Shown: in pieces, positions 46,201-58,366 of the stretch
Layout of the letters: every line of letters begins with the position of its first letter
Position numbering within the stretch: position 1 is the first letter of the stretch
Assembly: GCA_951217055.1 (NCBI GenBank)
Contig: OX578281.1
Coordinates: 14,733,344 to 14,797,343 of the forward strand
From: Gerris lacustris
Lineage: Eukaryota > Arthropoda > Insecta > Hemiptera > Gerridae
DNA length: 64,000 nt
Reading direction: 5' to 3'
Position numbers and translations under genes: made by a program
The notes under the pieces: model-generated
What the model was told of the DNA's origin: nothing
The model's database searches: none
Seen by the model: only the letters and a program-made list of their open reading frames with translations

Positions 46201-47436
46201 CTAACAAAATAAATGATATTATAACAGTAAAATAATTAAAAAAGTAAATAAATACAATAAAAAACATGAAAATAAAAAATAAACGGAAAATAAATATGAA
46301 AGTAAGGATTAGTTCAAACAAGCCATCTTACATGTAGCGAAAAAAAAATTACATTAATCAATAGATTTAGTGAGAGGCGAGTCTACTTCATATCGGAGAT
46401 CAATGTGAGATATCTAGCAAAGGAATTATTCGTCATATAGAGTTGAACTGTTATTAGGCATAAGAAATCGAAATAAAATGTTTTGGAAATCAAGTTTTGA
46501 AAATCGAAACAGCATATTTGGTTTTCTGTATTTTGGAACCTACTTTGGAGGTTTAAAAAAACTTTAAAACATGTAACAGAAAATATGGAAATGAAGAATA
46601 TCCAAGCGTTCCACGTCAAAGTTTAACATGAAATCAAGATAATTCTAATCAAAATTGAAGAAATTAAAAAAAAAAGTAATAAATCTATTTTACAAACTAA
46701 AACTACTAATACTACTAACCTCTAGCACCTAAAAATTTTACGAATTACAAAACTATGATTGAAAAAGTATAAAAGTAATCTATAATTTAAGAAAAATGTT
46801 TCAAATCTCAGTAAAAAAATATCATCAATTAAATTTTTATGTTAAAACCCGATCTTTACTAATATTTTCTTTTTTGGAGTTTTTTTTGAGGATATTCATT
46901 TCTCCTAATCTAAATTCTTTACAATAAGAGCTACATTATCTTATCATTTATAAAAGACTAGGCAAATTTTATATTACAAGTATAATTCATATCCAAAGAT
47001 ACTTTGTGAATAATTCACATAAATTTTATGCTTAATAAATTCCATTTTAAAACAATACACAAAAGTGAGATTTTAATAACCAGAAAGTTAATTTGAACAG
47101 AATCCTTATCAGACTATTAATTAATAAGATATGAATTATTCTGTATTCGTTTTACTGCCTCCTAACAAGAAGACAATATATTGGATAATCAGATAAAACA
47201 GAGATAATTAGACTTGTAGATAGATATACTTTTGCAAGACTTCGAAGAAAAAAAGGCTGAATTAAGTAGTACCCGAATTAGGGGTTTTCATATAAAGAAG
47301 GTCAGTAATAATTAAATTGCAATTGAATTAAGTTTTCTTTAATTTGTATTTAGTCTTTAATATATGAGTACCCCAACCATATCATTTTTTAGCCTCCCTT
47401 CATCTAAAAACGAATGAAACCCTAAACATAAAAAAG
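43266..47436. other. unannotated AT-rich DNA
   Basis: No gene was recognised in 4.2 kb. Minor items: an (AAT) tract at 43345-43362, a CT-rich stretch at 43780-44100, a G-run at 44346-44358, and a hairpin TTTACTGTCGAG/CGAGACAGTAAA at 45708-45737. Beside that hairpin, GGCTGTGAAGTG at 45669 and CACAGCCT at 46145 could bound a MITE. Several 60-80-codon frames show no domain. Confidence 0.45.
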
Positions 47437-48262
47437 TACGTGTGGTGTCGCTGTAGGAACGAAGTTCCTTACGCTTTTCATTAAATATAAATTATAAAAT
47501 CACAGTGCTAATTTTTACGATATTAACTACTTATATATGAGGGAGTTAGAAAAGAGACAACATTAAAAGTAACTAACTATTTGTACTTAGCAGAGTTAAG
47601 GAAAAATTAAAAGAAACGCATCTATTTAACATTGAAGCGAGCGTCTTGCAACAAATAATGTATTGTATATTGAGAAAAAAGTTAATCATGATGAGTTTAT
47701 AGTTAGAGCAGATGCTTGTAGTGACGAAACACGACTGTTCCCTCAGACTCCACTGGCATATTTATTACTCGATTAAAATATATCACTTTAATACGCAAAA
47801 ACTTCTGCTTGTATCAGGTTGAAATTTTACATGCCTGTTTCAATTGTACTTTACACGATGTGCATGCATTTTTATTAAAATGGTTACGTTAGAACGTAAG
47901 ATATCGGTAAAAGCATTGTTTTCTCTATTTTAAACGATTAGGTCCGCTTTAATAAATTTAGCGATCTTTATCACTTCATAGCAGTGTCGGGGTTTTGTTT
48001 TACTAAAAACATTTATTTATAAAAGTTGATTGTCTCATTAAATAGATGAAGTTAGAATTTTTTCCTGCCCTAAAATTCCAATTTTTACATTTTGAATGTT
48101 TGGGCGGGCAACGTTGTCTAACGAACTCAGCCTGGGCATTGGTAAATAAACATGTGTACCAAATTTCAACTAACTCGGTCATCTTTTACTCAAGTTATCG
48201 TCATCGGTAGATTTCGAGACGCTTGGTTTTGTGACGGAACGTGCCATAAGGAACTTCGTTCC
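47437..48262 (+). mobile_element. repeat family C, copy 2
   Basis: Begins TACGTGTGGTGTCGCTGTAG and GGAACGAAGTTCC and ends GTGCCATAAGGAACTTCGTT. Internal match to copy 1 throughout, plus a segment shared with copy 3 (AGAGCAGATGCTTGTAGTGA, CGACTGTTCCCTCAGACTCC) that copy 1 lacks. Non-coding. Confidence 0.7.
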
Positions 48263-48320
48263 AAAAAGGGTACCACCTCTATTGTATGTTAAATAAATTG
48301 GTAAGGCGTGAATCTCACGT

Positions 48321-48976
48321 AAAAAGGGTTTCGTTGGTATTGTGAACACAAAATTAGTAAGGGGGGAGGGGAGAAAAGTTTTGATTTTTTTTCACAAAAT
48401 GGCGCGCAAAATTAAATGTTAACATCAAGTGTTATACAATTTTGAAATCTACTCTTCAATACCTTTCATTTGATACCCCACTCAAAATTAAAAAAAAAAA
48501 AAATCGATCAAATTGCTAATCTTATTTTTTCTATGGCCCAGCAGACCACACATTTTGCATATTTTTTTATATTTTTAGTAATAGCGGAAATACGATTTTA
48601 GGGGGGGGGGGACACGCAAAATTTCGATGTTTTTTGATAAAATGGCGCTGAAAATTAAGCACTATCCCTAAGTGGTATATATGATTCTATTCTACTCTTC
48701 AATACCTTTCATTTGATATCCCACTCAAAATTTAAAAAAAAAAAAAAAAAAATTCGCGACGTGAATTATCCGCCATTTTGAATTTGAACAGCTGAAAATA
48801 TTGAGTTCGCTATATTTTTCCTGTGTGCGCGTCAAAACGATCTTTTATACTGGAAAGTTTCACGTTTTTATCTCTTTTGGTTCAAAAGTTATTGGAACCG
48901 TACAGAGTGTCAGACAGACACAGGAACGAAACTATAAGGGTTTCTTTTTTTGGTTTTACCAACGAAACCCTAAAAA
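48321..48976. mobile_element. repeat family D
   Basis: The TIR AGGGTTTCGTTGGTA at the left faces TACCAACGAAACCCT at the right. The interior contains a direct duplication, about 48400-48500 and 48630-48740. Each half has AAAATGGCGC, then CTACTCTTCAATACCTTTCA and TTTGATA(C/T)CCCACTC followed by an A-run. A GAACCGTACAGAGTGTCAGA segment lies near the right end. Frames that start here are repeat-internal. Copies: 5727-6324 (diverged) and 54966-58598 (interrupted). Confidence 0.65.
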
Positions 48977-49639
48977 AAGTACTCGTTATAACAGGGTACG
49001 CTATAAAAAAAAAAAAAAAAAAAAAAATCATTTTTCGACGCTAGAGGGAGCTGGAGAAGTCGGATCTACAAAAAAACATATTTGTCACTTCAAGCCCTTC
49101 AAGATGGGTTGGTTAGGTTAGTTTTTTTCAAGAGGTACATCAATTTACAAATATCGCGTGTACAAAACATCTTGTAGTGAAATCAGATAGTAACATACTT
49201 TACATGAACATAAAAATTTATCGCAAAGAGTCCAAGAAGAGCAAAATGTTACATATTATTCGAGACTTTTATTTATGTTTTTGGTTAGACAGAAGATATG
49301 TTTACTTAATTTATTTTGACAATATCTACAAACAATAAGGAAATTTTAACTTGTTCAATGAAATAAAGCCAAAACTAAGTTTAAAATTAACTTAAAAATT
49401 GAAATATAGCTAAAATATTACTTTGTTTTCTATTTTATTTATTTTACTTGCTTATTTATTTTGCACACGTACTGTAGTGTCCCGACAAATGTAACAGGTG
49501 TTAGTAAAGAGAAAAAATAAACTCCACAAGTTTTCATATTTGAATAGATATAAAAATGCGAACTAGAGAGAAAAATGGTAAATTAAACTATTTCTTATTT
49601 GTTTATTGTTACACTTGACTTGGTAGAACTTTTTCTTTT
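48977..49639. other. unannotated DNA
   Basis: A-run at 49003-49026; nothing else was recognised. Confidence 0.4.
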
Positions 49640-50543
49640 GGATCGAAGTTCCTTATGGCACGTTCTGAAAGCCCGGGAGTGAACCCGAAAAAACGACCGT
49701 CACAAAACCTAGGGTCACGAAATCTACCGATTACGGTAACTTGAAAAAAAAAGATGACCAAGTAAGTTGAAATTTGGTACTCATGTTCATTTTACTAATG
49801 CCCAGGATGAGTTCGTTGGACAACGTTATCCGCCCAAGCGATCATGCGCAACGCTCGCGTAAACGTAAACTTAAAATGTAAAATTGGAATTTTAGGACAG
49901 GAAAAAATTCTAACTTCATCTATTTAATGAGGCAATAAACTTAAAAAGGTTTTTTTTTAGTAAAACGAACACCAACACTGCTATGAAGTGATAAAGATCG
50001 CTAGAGTAATTAAAGTGGACCTAAACGTTTAAAATAAAGAAAACAATATTTTTACCGATCTTATGTTCAAACCTAACAATTTTAATAAAAATTCATACAC
50101 ATCTTTCGAAGTACAATTGAAACAGGCATATAAAATTTCAATCCAATACAAGCAGAAGTTTTTTCATTTTAAAGTGATATAATTTTATACTATTTTAAAT
50201 GGAGTAATAAATATGCCAGCGGAGTCTGAGGGAACAGTCGTGTTCCATCACTACAAGCATCTGCTCTAACTATAAACTTATCATGATAAACTTTTTTCTT
50301 ACAATATAATTTATTATTTATTGCAAGACGCTCGTTTCAAAGTTAAATTAATGCTTTTCTTTTAATTTTGCCTTAACTCTGCTAAGTACAAATAGTTAGT
50401 TATTTTAAGTTCTGTCTCTTTTCTAACTCCACCATTTATAAGTAGTTAGTATCGTAAAACTTAGCAGTGTGATTTTATAATTTATATTTAATGAAAAGCG
50501 TAAGGAACTTCGTTCCTACTGGGTGTCCCGCGACAGCAAACGC
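49640..50543 (-). mobile_element. repeat family C, copy 3
   Basis: Reverse copy from CGAAGTTCCTTATGGCACGT to AACTTCGTTCCTACTGGGTG and TCCCGCGAC. It is the longest copy and is colinear with 47437-48262. The interior AAATTTGGTACTCATGTTCA and GTTCGTTGGACAACGTTATC link it to repeats A and B. Confidence 0.7.
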
Positions 50544-50625
50544 ATTTTTTTTTTATTAGTTAACTTTTATTCGGGAGTGACAATTCGATCAATTTATTGT
50601 AAAACGGAGGAATTAAATATAGGGT
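50544..50625. other. short spacer
   Basis: Spacer between repeat C and the next inverted-repeat candidate; nothing recognised. Confidence 0.3.
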
Positions 50626-50873
50626 TTACCACGGGTGCAAATAGATCCGCAGACAACGCAAGGCAGGGCAGCACAGTCTTTTGCAACAGCAAAAATATAC
50701 GAAACCACAGGAATTGAGACACAGAGCAGTACAGGTCAGTACTACACAACACGTGGCCTACCCGACGCTAGTGAATCTGGCGTCATATATTAGGTGCGGA
50801 ATCATATTATATTTCAGTAGTTAAAAACAAACTTTGCTGCCCTGCCCTGCGTCTTAATGTGCGCCCGGCCTTA
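50626..50873. repeat. possible MITE with CGCAGGGCAGGGCAGCA arms
   Basis: ACGCAAGGCAGGGCAGCACAG at about 50656 faces TTGCTGCCCTGCCCTGCGT at about 50835. The outer parts GGGTGCAAAT and GGGCGCACAT also align as imperfect inverted repeats. Total about 250 bp, non-coding. Boundaries are approximate. Confidence 0.45.
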
Positions 50874-51845
50874 GTCGTAGGTTTAGTTGAGTGAAAATAC
50901 GACAAAAACTTAAGCTCGCTCTTCCCAAATGACCTGTTAAATGTATTTTCCTTAAACAAAACCCATAGTAATTTGAACCGCAATTGCTACACGACGATAA
51001 AATATAAATTGACACTATATTCTTCGTAAATACATAGAAAATTTATATTTAATTTAAATGATATAAACCTGTTAATAGACTATAAAGAAACGAATAAAAT
51101 CAACGAGGAAATACTGGTTTTGAATAAAGATTGCTTTATTTTCACAAAAGATTATAAACATCAGACTAGGAAAAAAAAATGTTTAATACATATATATATA
51201 TTTTTTTTAAATCAAAGAATGAATAGAACTAAATACAGCGCCCTATTTCATAATAAATTAGAAACACTTCTCGAGGTCTGTGGCACATAAAACAGAACAT
51301 TCAAGCGTTTAAAATTAAATGTTCATCCGAGCAGAAAATCGGTTCAACACAACTATCGATTGCACCTCTGCTGGAATTCTCCAAAATAATATAAACCATG
51401 TTTCTCACCACAGCCAACTAAATAAACTTGTTTTTAAAATTCTCAGAGTTGTTTAAACATAATATTTTATTTTACAAAAATATAAAAGTATTTCATTTTA
51501 TTTTTTTTAAAACAAACATATTCTTTTGGATATCAATTTTCTTGAACTTTGCAAGAGGAAAATATAAAAAAAACGCAACAATAAGACACTAAAGTTATTA
51601 ATTCAATTCAACTATACGAACTTAATATTATATAGTATTCTGGCATTTTAAAATAAATTTCATAACGTAAATTATTCAATGAGTGAAATAGGCTCTTTAA
51701 GCACCCTTAGCATGAGTTTAAAAGGTTCGAGACCTTAAGGTTTTTGCTAATGTTATTACAAGGTAATGCTTTCCGCAAAATTTTAATAATTTACTATTAG
51801 ACCAAATCAGAAGGGGCACAATTTTCAATAAATCGTTTTCAGCTA
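50874..51845. other. unannotated AT-rich DNA
   Basis: No recognisable gene or repeat. Confidence 0.45.
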
Positions 51846-52610
51846 TAGGATATGAAGATCTGGATTTAGTTGGTAGAACAGAAAGAATGTGGCTAATGCA
51901 TAAGCGAAGCTGGAAGGAGAACTTAAAGAAGCAGGGCTAAGAGTTAACACAAAAAAGCCAAGCTGGTGAAAATATCTCAGACTCATAAGGAAAGAAGAAA
52001 CTGTTGGATAGGGTTCCGTTTAAAATAGGAGAACTTTGTTTGCCTTGGTTCTGCTGTTAACTTTAAAGGGAGGATCGTTACAGGAAATGGTCGCCCTAAA
52101 AATTAAGGGACTACCATGAACCTCTAAAATCCGAGTGTCCAAGACGTTGGTGAAACCAGTCGTCACATATGCAAAACGTGGGTCCTTAACCAAGGAAAAT
52201 CCATTGGAACGTAAGGAACTCTTGGACAGGTTCGAACGTAAGATTCTGTCGAACGAAAGATTGCGTCGGATATATGGTCCGGTACAAGATGCGCGTTTAA
52301 TGATATCTACCTTTAAAGCTTTGTAAGAATCCAGTGGCTGCTGTGGTACAGTCACGTTAACAGGATATAAGAGGACCACCTAGCCCAGCGAGTTTATCGA
52401 GCTCGGCCTAAGGGCGTTCAGCCGAGATGGAGACAAAGAGCTCGGTGTTAGAATAGGGTGTTTAGAGAGGAAATCCGGTAGGAGGGACTTCAGTTCAATT
52501 TTGAGATGTCTAAAGGGTCCAAGTTGTTCAGGCCAGAGACCACTGCCAGTTGGTCTCTGTCGTGGCATTTGAAGAAGAACAATAACTATTTGAAAACCTG
52601 TTCTCTACGC
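51846..52610 (+). pseudogene. LINE reverse transcriptase C-terminus, second family
   Basis: Three overlapping frames together give a familiar non-LTR reverse-transcriptase order. GYEDLDLVGRT stands at the YADD catalytic motif, with one residue lost. AKLEGELKEAGLRVNTKK follows in another frame. Next comes KTLVKPVVTYAKRGSLTKEN, then DRFERKILSNERLRRIYGPV (typically RxFERKILRRIYGPV), and after a further shift GHVNRM-like SHVNRI and LAQRVYRARPKGVQPRWRQR. Two frameshifts, several stops and the damaged YADD make it a dead fragment of about 250 codons. It is different from the Jockey-like copy at 35 kb. No poly(A) was found. The clade is not assigned. Confidence 0.8.
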
Positions 52611-52990
52611 TCTAGATAGTAAGACTGAAGAATAAACTCTGTATCATTTCCCTGCTATAGAAGGAAATACTTAGCAAGGAGCTAATTGCGAAAAATAAGG
52701 GATAATTATTGTAAAAAATCATTATTTCTACATGTTTCAGTTTAAAAAATGTAAACAATTAGAAACGTCTGCCATATATGTAATTCTATTTATAATCTTT
52801 AGAGGCCTTAGTTTCGTTTCTTCTTTGTCAGAGTGAAGATTTAATAAGAGGATCGAATGTGGACCCTTCACTAGATTTGTATCAAATTAAATCTAAAACA
52901 GGAATTAAACGATAGCATTGTATAAAAACAAAATGAGATTTTTCACGAAATTTAGTAAAAATAATTTTTTAGATTATAGATATATATAAT
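52611..52990. other. unannotated DNA
   Basis: Downstream of the LINE fragment; nothing recognised. Confidence 0.4.
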
Positions 52991-53284
52991 TTTTAGCATA
53001 GTTTGATGCTGTTGAAGATGCCTCAAAGGAGGTGAAATATAGCCAATTGATTGGGATTCTATTGATTTTTAGCATAGTTTGATGCTGTTGAAGATGCCTC
53101 AAAGGAGGTGAAATATAGCCAATTGATTGGGATTCTATTGATTTTTAGCATAGTTTGATGCTGTTGAAGATGCCTCAAAGGAGGTGAAATATAGCCAATT
53201 GATTGGGATTCTATTGATTTTTAGCATAGTTTGATGCTGTTGAAGATGCCTCAAAGGAGGTGAAATATAGCCAATTGATTGGAT
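52991..53284 (+). repeat. tandem array, 76-bp unit, four copies, hammerhead-like content
   Basis: AGCATAGTTTGATGCTGTTG recurs at 52995, 53071, 53147 and 53223, exactly 76 bp apart, with nearly identical units. Each unit includes TTGAAGATGCCTCAAAGGAG followed by GTGAAATATAG. This reads like a decayed hammerhead core: TTGAAGA for CUGANGA, stem II CCTC/GAGG, then GAAA. The stem III partners (ATAG with CTAT) are weak. Beyond the last unit the sequence mirrors itself (GATTGGATTCCAATGGATTGGAATC). Confidence 0.75.
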
Positions 53285-53826
53285 TCCAATGGATTGGAAT
53301 CAAATTAATCAAGTTATACTCTATACTCTAGAGACCTAATAAGTAATGCGTTTAAGTATTTTAAAAACTTAACGAACGTCAAGAAAAGATGAATGGCAAG
53401 GTGAAATGTCAAAACAGTGAAATCCTCTTATAAATTCTGGTAAAAAAGTATAGACCATCATTGTGGCATGCCAAATTTAGAAAATAAGGAAGTCTGAGCG
53501 AAATTATGAAAATCCCAGACTGAATACAGACTCTAAGAGAGAAGTTGATGAAAGTAAAAGAAGGAAGTTGAAAAGAAGGATTCTATTGAAATGCTGAAAA
53601 TGTCCTCAATTCTCCTGTTCTAGGTCGTGTTCTTTTGAAAATAAACTATTCAAAACAAATTAAACTTAAATAAGTTGTTTGAAATTACTTTTTTCATAAA
53701 AAACATTGCATCAAAAGAAAGTTAATATCATTCTGACTTAGATTCCTTCAAAGGAATTGTTTAAGTTTTTTGTGTCGTCTGGAAGAAGATGAAAAAGTTT
53801 AATAGAAATAATTATAACATATTTTT
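53285..53826. other. unannotated DNA
   Basis: Nothing recognised. Confidence 0.4.
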
Positions 53827-54445
53827 GGAACGAAGTTCCTTATGGCACGTTACAGTGTCTGAAGCCGGAAAAAAACGAACCGTCACGAAATCGACCGATG
53901 ACGATAACGTGAGTAATAGATGACCAATTTAGTACACATGTTCATTTTACCAATGCCCAAGACTAGTTCGTTAGACAACGTTTTCCTCCTAACCGTTCGC
54001 GCGCAACGCACACTTCAACCAACGTAAGCTTCAAATGTAAAATTGGAATTTTAGGACGCTGAAAAATTCTAACTTCATCTATGCAATAAGACTAACAATT
54101 TTTTAAATATTTTTTTTAGTAAAACCAACACCGACATCGCTATGAAGTGTTAAAGGTCGCTAAATTTATTAAAGAGGACATAAACGTTTAAAATAGAGAA
54201 AACAACGTTTTTACCGACCTTACGTTCTAGCGTAACGATTTTAATAAAACTTCATACACTTAAAGTACGAGTACTATTGAAACAGGCAATGTAAACTTTC
54301 AACCTGATACAAGATTGTGTAGTTAAGTGATATATTTTATAATACATATTTTAAATGGAAGTCTGGACGGGGAGCGTAGATTAAGGAACTATGTTCCCTC
54401 AAACATTATGCTACACTCATCCTCTATAACTATCAACTTACCATC
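53827..54445 (-). mobile_element. repeat family C, copy 4, truncated
   Basis: Begins TTGGAACGAAGTTCCTTATG and follows copy 3 (CCGTCACGAAATCGACCGAT, TTCGTTAGACAACGTTTTCC, CACCGACATCGCTATGAAGT). It decays around 54445, where LINE-coding sequence starts. The distal end with GTCGCGGGACACC is missing. Confidence 0.6.
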
Positions 54446-54945
54446 ATTTCAAGCTACTAAACAAGTATATAACGCAAGCGTCCTGGGTACTCTCCTCTAC
54501 GCCTCGCCCATATGGTCACTAAGGTACATGGATAAAATAGAATCCGCTCAAAACCATTTTTTTAAGACCTATTTTTCATTGAAAATTAACACGCCACATT
54601 ATATTGTTAGGAAAGAGTTCGACTTAAAACATGTAGCCACTAAAGTCATGAGACAAACTCTAAATTTTATCAATAAAATTCACGGCTTAGAAAGCGGAAG
54701 CTTACTGAAATCTTGCCTTAATTGTTTAATATATTTAGATTCATTAGGAACAAATAGTATAAAATATAATTGGGTATCTCAGGTAAAAAGCCTCTTAGAA
54801 AAAACTAATGTAGATTTTCAAATAGTATTCTCCTCCCCACTTAGTAACGCTGCAATAGACAACATCATTTCCAATTATTAAACCACTTTAGAAAATCAAG
54901 ACTTACTAAATATACAGAAAACATCCTACTCCAGTTTCAATAGTA
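54446..54945 (+). pseudogene. LINE reverse transcriptase C-terminus, third family
   Basis: An uninterrupted frame runs to 54881. Its real LINE part begins near ATKQVYNASVLGTLLYASPI and continues WSLRYMDKIESAQNHFFKTY, INTPHYIVRKE and KVMRQTLNFINKIHGLESGS. The block (VLLYGSPVWSLRYLDKIEKIQNHFLKR-like) is typical of the post-RT region of insect non-LTR retrotransposons. After one stop, similar sequence continues (TLENQDLLNIQKTSYSSFN) to about 54945. The first ~35 codons of the open frame belong to repeat C, not the LINE. 5'-truncated, with no catalytic domain. Differs from the 35 kb and 52 kb LINEs in sequence. Confidence 0.8.
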
Positions 54946-55974
54946 AAAAAAAATGTTTTTTTTCTATAGGTTTAATCAACCTTGATTTTTAAATAGCGAA
55001 TTTTAAATATTAATTTTTAAAGTTGTTGATGCTTCTTGACTTGATTCTTTTTTCACAAAATTTACAAAAGTGTTATATATTTTTGTAATCTACTCTTTAA
55101 TACCTTTCATTTGATATCCCACTCAAAATATCGATTGTTATTTTTTCTAAGAACCAGCAGACCACACATTTTGCATATTTGTTTTATATTTTTAGTACAG
55201 AAGAAATATAGTTTTATGGGGGAGGGGGGGGGGGGGGGGGCTAATTATGATGTTTTTTGACAAAATGGCCATGAAAAATTATATTTTCCATAAGTGTTGT
55301 ATATTTTTGTTATCTTCTCATCAATACCTTTCATTTGATAACCCATTTAAAATTTTTAAAAAAAATATTTTTCACGTGACATGAATTATTCGCCATTTTG
55401 TATTTGAACAGCTAATAAATTTGAGTTTGCCATATTTTTTAAGGACGGGTCAAAACGATCTTCAATACTGCAAAGTTTTATGTTTATATATTTTTTACTT
55501 TCTCATATAAAGAGAAAGTATTGTGATAGCGCGAAAATTCGATTTTGAGATTTTGATGGATTTACACGTTTTGAGGTCCCTTGAGTCCAAAAAAGTGGTT
55601 TTTAAAAAATGTCTGTCTGTCGTCTGTGCAGACGCCTGGAGCCTAAACTACTAGGCCGATTTTGACGAAATTCGGCATACATGTTCAGAAAAATCATACC
55701 CCGAGGCGAAATCGAGAAATGAATTTTAGGGGCGCTACCCCCCAAACTCTGAAAAAACGTGAAACAAATTATTTCTCGAACACGGTTCCGACGATTTTGA
55801 TTAAAAAATTCTAAAATATAGTCCATTTAAATAAGAATCTAACGATATAATCCGTTTTCCCGGGAAAAATCTAGTTCCTGAGAAAATTGCTTAAAACGCG
55901 GACTTAGAGAGCCCGGGTTCGATTCCCCGCTCGGGAGAAGTTATTTCTATGGTACATTTTGATGAAATGTTCAG

Positions 55975-58366
55975 TAGGGTGTTTCATTTTTCCAAAGGTG
56001 GGATTTTCATATGACTTTGCTTACGCCCCGAGTCCAAGTGGTGTAAAAGATATATATGAAAAATTTCATGAAGATTGGATAATATTTAGAGGTTGCACAC
56101 TTTGATCAGTTTTGTAAAAGTATGCAAAAAATACGGGTTTTCAATATTAAATATTTTTATTAGGAAAACTAGAAATCAAATACTTAAAAAAATATTAAAA
56201 CTAGACGCTAAGATTAATAGGTAATATTGTAGGTAAATATTATGTTATATTAATTAACTTTGAACATTGCAATATTTTCTTTTGTTCATTTGGTGACAAC
56301 TTTTCTGCTCGACTATCTCAACAAGAATTGTTTTTGATTTTCGTATATGGGTGATTCGTTAAACTTATTTTATCAGATCAATTCCCCTTTCTGCAGTATC
56401 ATTGACCACCTTAAGAGCATATACCAAGGAGCAAGCTTCTTAGAAAATCATAGTGGATCCCAAACAATTCAACGAAAATTTTTGTTTTAGTAGTAACGAA
56501 ATGGCTTAGGTCTTTTCCTTCAAAAACTAGGTTTTAAACGATCCTCTAATCGTTTCATTTCCTTTTTCTTTGCAGGTTTGGTTTCTAAATTTTTATTCTT
56601 ATTTTCTTTATCTGCCTGACTAATACGTTCGTCAAAAATCCAATCCTGCATCTGTTTCTGATGGATACCAAATAGTTTCTTAGCAGCTGTGAGAGCACTT
56701 TATTTAAAGTCTGCATCTGGGAAAGAGCTCAAAAGCTCCAGCATATCCAAATCATTGTTTGAAGCCCATCGACTTACAACTGACTCGTGCCAAAAGCTAA
56801 CATATATGAGGCTGACAAAATGGTCAACCCGTTTCATTTTCTTAAAATTCTGTAAAGCGGTTTTCCGTATCTCCAGCTACCGTTTACAGATAAAATTAAA
56901 TGGCAAACAAAATTGAAGAGACACTTTGAAAATCCTCCTCATTTGGTCTTACATTGGGATAGTAAACTCTTTCCTTTAGATATATGACTCGCCTATGGGA
57001 GTGTCAAAACATTGGAAGAAAGAGTTTCAGTTCTAGTGACTAGCAATGATTGTGAGCATTCGCTTGGCTTACCTGTTGCCCTGAAAGAAAATAGTTATTC
57101 GGGAAGTGAACTGAGTTGATGCTACTTGAAAATATAATTGGTATATACTTTGATACTACAGCATCTATTTCAGGACTAATTCAAGGAGCATGTATCAGAA
57201 TTAATAGGGAATTTGGACGAATATTGTTGTGGTTGGCTTGCCGTCATACACCCATGAACTAACATCTAAAGGAGAGTTGTAGCATACCATTTACTGGTCC
57301 TGATATCCAGATTTGTCGTAAGTTCCAAAGTCTGTGGGCTTCACTGGATAAGAAGTCATATAAGACAATGCTGGATGAAGAAATTCCCATTCAACGCTTT
57401 CTAGAAGAATAACGAGTGAGAATGATAACTACATGCAAAATGTCCTAAAACAATTGAATATTCATCAACAATAATTTAAAGGAATAAAACGGGTTGACCA
57501 TTTTGTCAGCTCCATACATGTCCGCTTTTGGCACGAGTCAGTTGTAAGTCGATGGGCTCCAAAAATTATTTGGATATATGCTGGAGCTTTTGAGCTCTTA
57601 CCCAGATACAGACTTTAAATGAAGTGTTCTCACAGTTGCTAAGAGACATACATATTTGGTATCCATCAGAAACAAATGCAGAATTGGATTTTTGACGAAC
57701 GTATTACTCAGGCAGATAAAGAAAATAAGAATAAAATTTAGAAACCAAACCTACAAAGAAAAAGGAAATGAAACGATTAGAGGATCGTTTAAAACCTAGT
57801 TTTTGAAGGAAAAGACCTAAGCCATTTCGTTACTACTAAAACATATTTTCGTTGAATTGTTTGGGATCCACTACGATTCTCTAAGAAGCAAGCTCCTTGG
57901 TACATGCTCTTAAGGTGGTCAATGATACTGCAGAAAGGGGAATTGATCTGATAAAAAAGTCCAACGAAACACCCATGGACGAAAATACAAAACAATTCTT
58001 GTTGAGATAGCCGAGCATCACAGAAAAGTCGTCACCAAGCGAACGAAAGAAAATATTGCATCGCTCAAAATTAATTAATATAATATAATATTTACCTATA
58101 ATATTACCTACTAATCTTAGCTTCTAGTTTTAATATTTTTTTTAAGTATTTGATTTCTAGTTTTCCCAATAAAAATATTTAATATTGAAAAACCGTATTT
58201 TTTGCCTACTATTACAAAACTGATCAAAGTGTGCAACCTCTAAATATTATCCAATCTTCATGAAATTTTTCATATATATTTTTTACACCACTTAGACTCG
58301 GGGCGTAAGCAAAGTCTGCATTTTTTTTCAAATTTTATTTTTTGCCTTACAAAATGAAACACCCTA
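55975..58366 (+). mobile_element. hAT-type element with giant inverted arms
   Basis: A perfect 8-bp duplication ATGTTCAG (55967-55974 and 58367-58374) and termini TAGGGTGTTTCATTTT define this 2,392-bp insertion exactly. Arms of about 870 bp (55975-56845 and 57482-58366) are inverted copies of each other. The spacer plus right arm carry a decayed transposase on the plus strand. The left arm carries an inverted copy of its 3' half instead of the normal 5' half. The target site lies inside repeat B. Confidence 0.9.
56913..58060 (+). pseudogene. hAT-type transposase, decayed
   Basis: Reading across stops and shifts, the plus strand gives in order: HLVLHWDSKLFPLDI (56937 on), RVSVLVTS and LGLPVALKE, then IYFDTTASISG (57145 on), GACIRINREFGRILLWLACRHT (57188-57250), GPDIQICRKFQSLWASLDKK and MLDEEIPIQRFLEE. 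The 3' part has IWYPSETNAE, then VVNDTAERGIDLIKKSNETP and QFLLR. The spacing of FDTT(A/T)S and LACRHH matches hAT-like transposases frequent in arthropod genomes: the Asp of FDTT fits a catalytic acid and CRH the hAT C-x2-H region. At least four stops and several shifts make it dead. The N-terminal DNA-binding domain is absent, replaced by the inverted arm. Confidence 0.75.

Noticed and set aside
54327..54440. N-terminal ~35 codons of the open frame as part of the LINE protein
   Set aside because: This stretch aligns with repeat C copies at 47.7 and 50.2 kb; the frame is open by chance across the junction.
56689..56916. 75-codon plus-strand frame
   Set aside because: It lies antisense to the inverted left-arm copy of the hAT transposase 3' half; a shadow frame.
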